A program made the translations under genes and the position numbers. A model generated the notes under the pieces. It saw only the letters and a list, made by a program, of their open reading frames with translations. It searched no databases and had not been told where the DNA came from. 64,000 nucleotides of DNA from Paramesorhizobium leguminum (lineage in GTDB: Bacteria > Pseudomonadota > Alphaproteobacteria > Rhizobiales > Rhizobiaceae). Shown here piece by piece: positions 58,482 through 64,000 of the stretch. Each line of letters opens with the position of its first letter. The stretch's first letter is position 1. The stretch is from assembly GCF_003217235.1 (NCBI RefSeq), contig NZ_QJTF01000010.1:1-64000 (forward strand). Direction: 5' to 3'.

Positions 58482-60662
58482 TCATAGACCCTCTTCAAGA
58501 TTTGGCGCTTCGGAGAGGCTCGAAGATTCGGTCAGGCCGGAGGATTCCGTTTGCGCGGCCAGCCGTCTCTGTTCGTCCAGGGTACACTGGAGCATTTCCT
58601 GATTGATGATCTTCTTCGCCACCAGATAGCTGCCTATCAGGCCATCTCTTTCAGGCGAGTATTTCATCATCGCCTTGTCGAATGCCTGCCTGGAGATAAA
58701 TCCCTGTTCGATGATGAGATCGCCTAGCAAGGGAATATGGGCGCCGAGGGGAGATTTCTGCGTGGAGACATCGATCTGGGTGAGAATGCGCAGGCCAGCC
58801 GTGATATCCCGGTCCCGGGCGATGTATAGAGGCGGCATATAGCCAAGCGCTTCACGAATTTGCGTTTCAGCCACTTGAGGCAAAGGCATCGCCGTGGCAA
58901 GGCGCACTTTGCCATCCTCGTCATCGGGCAGCGCCAGAACGCGCCAGCGAACGCTGAGCTCAACCGGGAAAAGGGCTTTTGCCGCCAGTACCTCGGCTTC
59001 GCTCACCGATGTAAGCTCGAGATCCGACTGGAAGGCGATCGCTTCTGCCAGCACCTCTTCCGCCAGCCAGCCTTCCTGCACCAGGATGCGGCCAAACGGG
59101 ATATGCCGGGCGCTTTGCTTTTCGAGCGCGGCCTTGACCTGCTCTTCATCCACGGCCCGCCACGACAGGAGGAGTTCGCCCAGCTTAACGCGCTCGGTCG
59201 ATAATTTGCCGGTAGAAGGAACATCGAAGCGCGTCCGGTCCCAGACGAGCCGGGTACCGAAAACGAGATGGGACAGGAAGAGCCTCCAGGCCCGCGCCGT
59301 CGCCGACACCTTTACGAAATGGCCGACGGTGGTGCGCGGTAGCGATAAAAGGCCGTGCTGCCAGCCGAATGTGCGCCCGGTAAAATAGGCGCGCTGGACG
59401 AGGCGTGAGGCAAACACGATCACATTCAGCCCAAGAAGAACTTCGATCCATTTTTTCGAGACGAACGCCGGCAATTCATTGTCGGTCACAAACGCGCCCG
59501 CACCGGCGAAATCGAACACGGCAAACTGGATGGCGATCAAATAGGCGAGGATGGCCAGAAAGATGGTCACGATGATCTTTCGATCACGCAGAAGAAAATA
59601 GCGCTCGGCGAGCGAGCCGTGCCAGCCATACGAGGCCCAGCCCTGGAGGCAGACGCCAAGAGACCATTGCGCCTTCTGCCGGTACGAGGCGCGGAAATTG
59701 TTCGGAAAATATCTCTGCACGCAAAGCGGCATGGTTGCGGACGTCTTCTTCTCTTCGCCATAGCCGAACCAGGAGACGCGCCTGATATTGTATTCGACAG
59801 GAAGTCTGGCAAGGACGGGACGCATGCCGCGGTCGGCAAGGCGCAGGCCGATGTCGTAATCCGCTGCGAGCGTCTCGGTATTGAACGGCCGGTGGTCCGT
59901 CTCGGTGGAAAGTGTGGTGAGCGCGCGACGGGAAAAGCAGGTGCCGGTTCCCGGCAGGGGTACCATCCTGGTCAGGTCTTCGCGCACGAGCAGTTCCTTG
60001 CCCTGCCATTCCGCGAACTCGTCCATATAGACGCCCGCCACCAGCTCATGCCAATCCCGTTCCAGCGAGGCCACCGGCAACTGAATCACATCCTTGCGCG
60101 GCAGGAGATAATTGAGAAACTGCAATTCCAGAGGATGCAGGATATCCTCGCAGCCGTGGAGGACGACGCCGGCAAAGTGGATGCCGTGCGTTGCCTCGTG
60201 AGCAAAAATCGCCCGTACGATCCAGTTCATGCAGTCGGCCTTGCAGGTCGGACCGTCATGCGGCACCTCGACCCGTTCGATCCGTTCGTAGCGTTCTCTC
60301 AGACGCTCGACCTCGGCGATTGTCGCCTTGTCGTTACGATAGGTGCCGATAAAAATCGTATAGGCCTGGTAATCGAGCGCCTTCACCATGTTTTCCAGCA
60401 TAGGCGCGATGACATCATCTTCGAGCCAGGTCGGAATCATGATGGCGATGGGCTGTTCCGGCCGGTCGCGCAATTGGCTGGGCTTGAGCGGCCTGTGGCG
60501 GCGCTTGGTGGCCAGCTTCTGCCTGATTTGCCGTGCCCAGTAACAGGCGTCGACGAATAGATCGTCGATACCGGACAGAAGGAGGATGCACGCCACGACG
60601 ATGGCGACACCTTCCAGCCAGCGGTGATATTCCGCGACAAGATGGAAAAAATCAGGCGACAT
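58482..60662 (-). CDS. NfrB-like inner-membrane glycosyltransferase with MshEN-type domain
   Basis: A 726-residue protein. An N-terminal membrane segment (VAIVVACILLLSGIDDLFVDACYW) leads to a GT2 domain (about 70-360): 'AIMIPTWLEDDVIAPMLE', HGCEDILHPLELQ (acid pair) and 'YRQKAQWSLGVCLQGW' (the Q-x-x-Q-W motif). Further membrane segments lie near 375-430. From about 505 a GspE N-terminal/MshEN-like domain is present: 'VKLGELLLSWRAVDEEQVKAAL', then 'PFGRILVQEGWLAEEVL', and a similar stretch near 650-710. NfrB in E. coli is a phage N4 receptor component and a c-di-GMP-regulated glycosyltransferase. This one likely makes an exopolysaccharide under second-messenger control. No NfrA partner is in the window. 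Confidence 0.88.
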   Translation of the reverse strand: MSPDFFHLVAEYHRWLEGVAIVVACILLLSGIDDLFVDACYWARQIRQKLATKRRHRPLKPSQLRDRPEQPIAIMIPTWLEDDVIAPMLENMVKALDYQAYTIFIGTYRNDKATIAEVERLRERYERIERVEVPHDGPTCKADCMNWIVRAIFAHEATHGIHFAGVVLHGCEDILHPLELQFLNYLLPRKDVIQLPVASLERDWHELVAGVYMDEFAEWQGKELLVREDLTRMVPLPGTGTCFSRRALTTLSTETDHRPFNTETLAADYDIGLRLADRGMRPVLARLPVEYNIRRVSWFGYGEEKKTSATMPLCVQRYFPNNFRASYRQKAQWSLGVCLQGWASYGWHGSLAERYFLLRDRKIIVTIFLAILAYLIAIQFAVFDFAGAGAFVTDNELPAFVSKKWIEVLLGLNVIVFASRLVQRAYFTGRTFGWQHGLLSLPRTTVGHFVKVSATARAWRLFLSHLVFGTRLVWDRTRFDVPSTGKLSTERVKLGELLLSWRAVDEEQVKAALEKQSARHIPFGRILVQEGWLAEEVLAEAIAFQSDLELTSVSEAEVLAAKALFPVELSVRWRVLALPDDEDGKVRLATAMPLPQVAETQIREALGYMPPLYIARDRDITAGLRILTQIDVSTQKSPLGAHIPLLGDLIIEQGFISRQAFDKAMMKYSPERDGLIGSYLVAKKIINQEMLQCTLDEQRRLAAQTESSGLTESSSLSEAPNLEEGL

Positions 60663-60994
60663 CAGATCGAGGACCTGCCCAGAACCGCCGTGCCAGCACT
60701 ATTCCTGATGATCCCCAGGGCTTGGATTCTTATCGTTATAAAATAAGGATCCGAGGCCCAAGGCCTTGTTTCGAGACGCGACAGAACTTGCAAAACACCC
60801 AACTCTCAGTCTGCTATCGACAGTTCAACTGGCGCATCGCGAGAGATGCGCGCGCAATACAGCCTTTAAGCCCACATAAATACAAATTAAATTTTGGAAA
60901 GAATTAGGCGCAAAACAGGATTTTATGGCCTTAATCTGTACCATAAAAGCACAGATGCGCGGAATTCACTCCATTGTGTTCGCGCTATTATCCG

Positions 60995-61021
60995 AAGTCA
61001 CGGGCAATTTGCCCGTGACTT
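60995..61021. repeat. Perfect 27-bp palindrome
   Basis: AAGTCACGGGCAA-T-TTGCCCGTGACTT: 13-bp arms with a single-base centre. It lies in the otherwise empty gap 60663-61095, downstream of the CorC-like gene, and may act as its terminator or as a protein-binding site. Confidence 0.8.
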
Positions 61022-61039
61022 GCTATAAATCTGCCAACC

Positions 61040-61085
61040 GCATGATCCCGAAAAATTGTAGACTTCCGGCTAAGATCATGCGGCT
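61040..61085. repeat. Dispersed palindromic repeat copy
   Basis: GCATGATCCCGAAAAATTGT…GACTTCCGGCTAAGATCATG, a diverged member of the 31984/33333 family, just after the CorC-like gene's stop. Confidence 0.65.
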
Positions 61086-61095
61086 AAAATAAACA

Positions 61096-62439
61096 CTACG
61101 CTCCGGTAGGCGACGGAGGGGAGACACGCGAGATCAGAAGCTTGTCGATCCGCCGGCCATCCATGTCGACGATCTCGAAGCGCCATCCTCCATATTCGAA
61201 ATACTCGCCTGCCTCGGGCAGGTGGCCAAGCTGGAAGAGCGCGAACCCAGCCACGGTATGGTAATCGCCATCTTCGGGGGGCAACATGCCAAGCCGCTGG
61301 AAAGCGTCATAGGCAGGCATCATGCCTTCGACCAGAAGCGAGCCATCCTCGCGTTCCACCACATCCGGCTCCTCGCCGTCCACATCCGGCAGATCGCCGG
61401 CAATGGCTTCGAGAAGGTCAGTCTGGGTAACGATGCCTTCGAGGCTGCCATATTCATCGATGACGATGGCGAGGCGAACCGGGGCGCGCTTGAACTGCTC
61501 GAGCACCCGGAACACCGGCATGGCTTCGTGCACGATCACCGGCTCGCGCATCACCGCCATCGGGTCCAGCGGCTTGCCATCCAGGACCAGGTCGAGCAGA
61601 TCCTTCTTCAAAATCATACCGAGCGGCTCGTTGATGTCGCCGCGGCCCACCAGAAGCTGCTCGTGGCGGCATTCACGGATGGCGCGCAGAATTTCTTCCT
61701 GGCTGTCGTCGGCGTCGATCCAGTCCACTTCCATGCGCGGGGTCATGATATCGCTGATCCGCCGGTCGCCGATATTGAAGACCCGTTCGACCACTTCCTT
61801 CTGCGCCTGGTGCAGAAGGCCCGCCTCCTGGCTGGCCGCGATCAAAAGCTTCAGCTCTTCGGGAGAATGAAGCGAGCCCTCGCTGGTCCCCGGCTGCAGG
61901 CCGCAAAGCTTGAGCACGAGATTGCCGAGGCCGTTGAGCGAGACGATGGCCGGACGTAGCAGGAAGAGGAACCATTGCAACGGACGCACCACCCAGAGGG
62001 CGGTTTCCTCGCTGCGCTGAAGCGCGAGACTCTTCGGAGCAAGCTCGCCGAGCACGATATGCAGCGCGGTGATGATGATGAACGAGATGGCGACAGCGAT
62101 GGCGTGCGAACTGGCAACCGCAAGCGTATCGGGCAAAAGCATATGCATCAGCGGCCCGACCAGATGGGCAAGCGCCGGTTCGCCGACCCAGCCGAGAGCC
62201 AGGGACGAGATGGTGATGCCGAGCTGGGTCGCGGCAAGGTTGGCGTCGAGGCTGTCAAGGGCGCGCTGAAGGGCGCCCGCATTCATCCGTTTGGCCGTGA
62301 CGAGTTCCGCGACACGGCTCCGGCGCACGGCGACAAGGGAAAATTCGGCTGCCACGAAAAACCCGTTCGCAGCCACAAGAACAAGAACTAACAGAATTCC
62401 AAGAATATCAGGCAGACTACTGCCATCGCCGCTAGGCAT
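61096..62439 (-). CDS. CorC/HlyC-type membrane protein (CNNM, CBS pair, C-terminal domain)
   Basis: A 447-residue protein. Residues about 1-190 form a CNNM/DUF21 membrane domain ('LVLVAANGFFVAAEFSLVAVRRSRV'). Two CBS domains follow ('RRISDIMTPRMEVDWIDADD', 'AVMREPVIVHEAMPVFRVLEQF' and 'EYGSLEGIVTQTDLLEAI'). The C-terminal CorC_HlyC domain has 'ETVAGFALFQLGHLPEAGE'-like FAD-type fold segments (reading 'HTVAGFALFQLGHLP'). Members are linked to magnesium/cobalt efflux, although the old name is hemolysin. The ATG at 62439 follows GAGGAAACC. Confidence 0.92.
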   Translation of the reverse strand: MPSGDGSSLPDILGILLVLVLVAANGFFVAAEFSLVAVRRSRVAELVTAKRMNAGALQRALDSLDANLAATQLGITISSLALGWVGEPALAHLVGPLMHMLLPDTLAVASSHAIAVAISFIIITALHIVLGELAPKSLALQRSEETALWVVRPLQWFLFLLRPAIVSLNGLGNLVLKLCGLQPGTSEGSLHSPEELKLLIAASQEAGLLHQAQKEVVERVFNIGDRRISDIMTPRMEVDWIDADDSQEEILRAIRECRHEQLLVGRGDINEPLGMILKKDLLDLVLDGKPLDPMAVMREPVIVHEAMPVFRVLEQFKRAPVRLAIVIDEYGSLEGIVTQTDLLEAIAGDLPDVDGEEPDVVEREDGSLLVEGMMPAYDAFQRLGMLPPEDGDYHTVAGFALFQLGHLPEAGEYFEYGGWRFEIVDMDGRRIDKLLISRVSPPSPTGA

Positions 62440-62752
62440 GGTTTCCTCACAATGTTCATAACGCAAGACATACGCGTCTTAACACATACATCTTACAAAT
62501 CGAAACGGCGGTATTTATGAATGCCGCCGTGGACATTCTGCCGTCGGGTGCTAACCCCCCGATGGCGAGAACCAAATTAGACGTTGTGCCGGCGCGCGTA
62601 TAGATGCACGCCTGTGGAAAGACGTTGAACTCCGCGGTAACCTTGGCGTGAAGCCGGGATGACGGTTCGTTTCGCTGCCCTATTTCAACCTGACATATCC
62701 CTGTAGCGGCTCCCTTTGCGGGCGACCGTCCCTTTAAGGAGGAAGTCAGGCC
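62440..62752. other. Divergent promoter region of CorC-like and MFS genes, no gene seen
   Basis: About 310 bp. A minus-strand open frame running from the MFS gene into this region is a shadow. The right end carries TTAAGGAGGAAG as ribosome binding site for the MFS gene. No palindromic operator was recognised. Confidence 0.4.
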
Positions 62753-63997
62753 ATGTCGGCAATATCCGACCTGAAATCGTTGACCCGGCGCCAACGCAAT
62801 GTCGTGATCGCCAGCTTCCTCGGCTGGACGCTCGATGCCTTCGATTTCTTCATTCTGATATTTGTCCTGAAATATGTCGCCCAGGAGTTCGGGACGGATA
62901 TCACAAGCGTTACCATCGCAATCACGCTGACGCTCGCCATGCGCCCGATCGGCGCCCTCATTTTCGGCTATGTGGCGGAAAGATTCGGCCGGCGTCCGAC
63001 CCTGATGGCCAATATCCTTGCCTACGCGGTGCTGGAATTTGCGTCTGGCTTCGCACCCACCCTGGCCGTGCTGATCGTTCTGCGCGCCCTTTTCGGTATC
63101 GCGATGGGCGGCGAATGGGGCGTGGGCGCCGCGCTCACCATGGAAAGCATCCCGCCGAAAATGCGAGGCCTCATCTCGGGCATCCTGCAGGCGGGTTACC
63201 CTGCAGGCTATCTCATCGCCTCGCTGGTTTTCTTCCTGCTTTTCCCGGTGATCGGCTGGCGCGGCATGTTCATGCTGGGCGCGCTGCCCGCGCTGCTTGT
63301 GTTGTATATCCGCTCCAATGTTGAGGAATCGCCCGTCTTCCTGGCGCGCCGGCAGCATAAGCTCGAATTGAGCCGCATATGGACGATCCTTAGGCAACAT
63401 GCATTGTTGTTCATCTATGCCGTGCTGTTGATGACGGCTTTCAATTTCTTCAGTCACGGCACGGAGGATCTCTACCCGACATTCCTCGAAGTGCAGAGGC
63501 GGCTCTCGACGGATACCGTCGGGATAATCGCCATCGTCTATAATATCGGCGCGATCCTGGGCGGCATTACCTTCGGCATCTTCTCCGAAAAGATTGGACG
63601 GCGGCGCGCCATCGTCATAGCCGCGCTGCTGGCGCTTCCTCTCATTCCGCTGTGGGTTTATTCGGCTACGCCCCTTCTGCTGGCGACCGGTGCCTTTCTG
63701 ATGCAGTTTGCCGTGCAGGGCGCCTGGGGCGCTATTCCCGCTCATCTGAACGAGCTCTCGCCGGAAGAGCTGCGCAGCACGTTTCCGGGCCTCGCCTATC
63801 AATTGGGCAATCTGATCGCCGCCGCCAACGCGACCATGCAGGCTGGCCTCGCGGAGCGCTACGATAATGATTATGCCTTCGCGCTCGCCATATTCGTGGC
63901 GGCGGTCGCAATTCTTGTCGCGCTTCTCGCCGGTTTCGGCGTTGAGGCGAAGGGCGTGGCGTTCGGCAATGCGCCTGAAAACAGGGCTTCTGAATAA
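62753..63997 (+). CDS. MFS carboxylate/sialic acid:H+ symporter (SHS family)
   Basis: A 414-residue 12-helix transporter. The start 'RRQRNVVIASFLGWTLDAFDFFIL' and the loop 'GYVAERFGRRPTLMANILAY' are SHS hallmarks, as is 'RALFGIAMGGEWGVGAALTMESIPPKMRG'. Relatives include lactate transporters (Jen1-like) and sialic acid transporters (NanT). It takes up a monocarboxylate or acidic sugar with protons. The ATG at 62753 follows AAGGAGG. Ends three bases before the window edge. Confidence 0.92.
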   Translation: MSAISDLKSLTRRQRNVVIASFLGWTLDAFDFFILIFVLKYVAQEFGTDITSVTIAITLTLAMRPIGALIFGYVAERFGRRPTLMANILAYAVLEFASGFAPTLAVLIVLRALFGIAMGGEWGVGAALTMESIPPKMRGLISGILQAGYPAGYLIASLVFFLLFPVIGWRGMFMLGALPALLVLYIRSNVEESPVFLARRQHKLELSRIWTILRQHALLFIYAVLLMTAFNFFSHGTEDLYPTFLEVQRRLSTDTVGIIAIVYNIGAILGGITFGIFSEKIGRRRAIVIAALLALPLIPLWVYSATPLLLATGAFLMQFAVQGAWGAIPAHLNELSPEELRSTFPGLAYQLGNLIAAANATMQAGLAERYDNDYAFALAIFVAAVAILVALLAGFGVEAKGVAFGNAPENRASE

Positions 63998-64000
63998 GAG

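Noticed and set aside
62456-63802. A 448-codon minus-strand open frame opposite the SHS transporter
   Set aside because: Composition is Gln/Arg/Glu-rich without any domain, and the plus strand encodes an unmistakable MFS protein.

Overview
The window looks like part of a secondary replicon (chromid or megaplasmid) of an alphaproteobacterium of the order Hyphomicrobiales. Four things point there: a complete repABC replication/partition module with its antisense RNA (38.7-42.6 kb), several families of palindromic intergenic repeats of rhizobial/brucella style, two small RNAs of the alphaproteobacterial CCUCCUCCC ('cuckoo'/ar14-like) type, and GC-rich coding with typical alphaproteobacterial gene content. 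A Brucella/Ochrobactrum-like member is my best guess from gene style, but the sequence alone does not prove it. I see no rRNA, tRNA, CRISPR array or insertion sequence.

Layout. 1-8.85 kb: one giant minus-strand gene, open to the window edge, encoding a secreted repeat protein (DUF11-like Ig folds, duplicated multi-domain modules and a near-identical 117-residue tandem array). 8.85-9.6 kb: nested palindromic repeats. 9.6-10.3 kb: a Phd/VapC-type toxin-antitoxin pair with a visible promoter and operator. 10.3-23.6 kb: accessory metabolism and efflux, with AraC and TetR regulators, three MFS or ChrA exporters, a sorbosone-dehydrogenase-like beta-propeller, a group III truncated haemoglobin, a coiled-coil protein, a flavoprotein and a glycosyltransferase. 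23.6-33.3 kb: a PoxB-like enzyme, then a complete carbohydrate ABC importer with an isomerase and an oxidoreductase, opposed by a LacI repressor; two matching LacI-type operators sit in front of the two halves of the cluster. 33.4-38.6 kb: membrane proteins DUF1345 and DUF475/TerC-like, YfdX, a DeoR regulator and a hydrolase. 38.7-42.6 kb: repA-repB-repC with the ctRNA, two 16-bp palindromes that are candidate parS sites, and a dyad in front of repA. 43.6-47.4 kb: a three-subunit membrane dehydrogenase (Tat-exported small subunit, GMC flavoprotein with a cysteine cluster, triheme cytochrome c). 47.7-50.0 kb: a DUF2778 L,D-transpeptidase-like protein, an LprI-like protein and a GT29-like protein. 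50.2-50.5 kb: two convergent small RNAs whose hairpin loops carry an anti-Shine-Dalgarno sequence. 50.6-64 kb: transporters (APC, MarC, ABC exporter, SHS-type MFS), a DUF218 protein, an esterase, an NfrB-like glycosyltransferase with an MshEN-like domain, and a CorC/HlyC-type membrane protein.

How the genes work together. The clearest functional units are the LacI-controlled sugar uptake/catabolism locus, the periplasmic gluconate/sorbitol-type dehydrogenase that feeds electrons through cytochrome c, the TetR/MFS pair with three identical operators, and the repABC module. The most unusual elements are the giant homogenised repeat protein and the opposed pair of anti-SD small RNAs. Start codons were chosen by Shine-Dalgarno position and family alignment by eye. 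No database search was possible.
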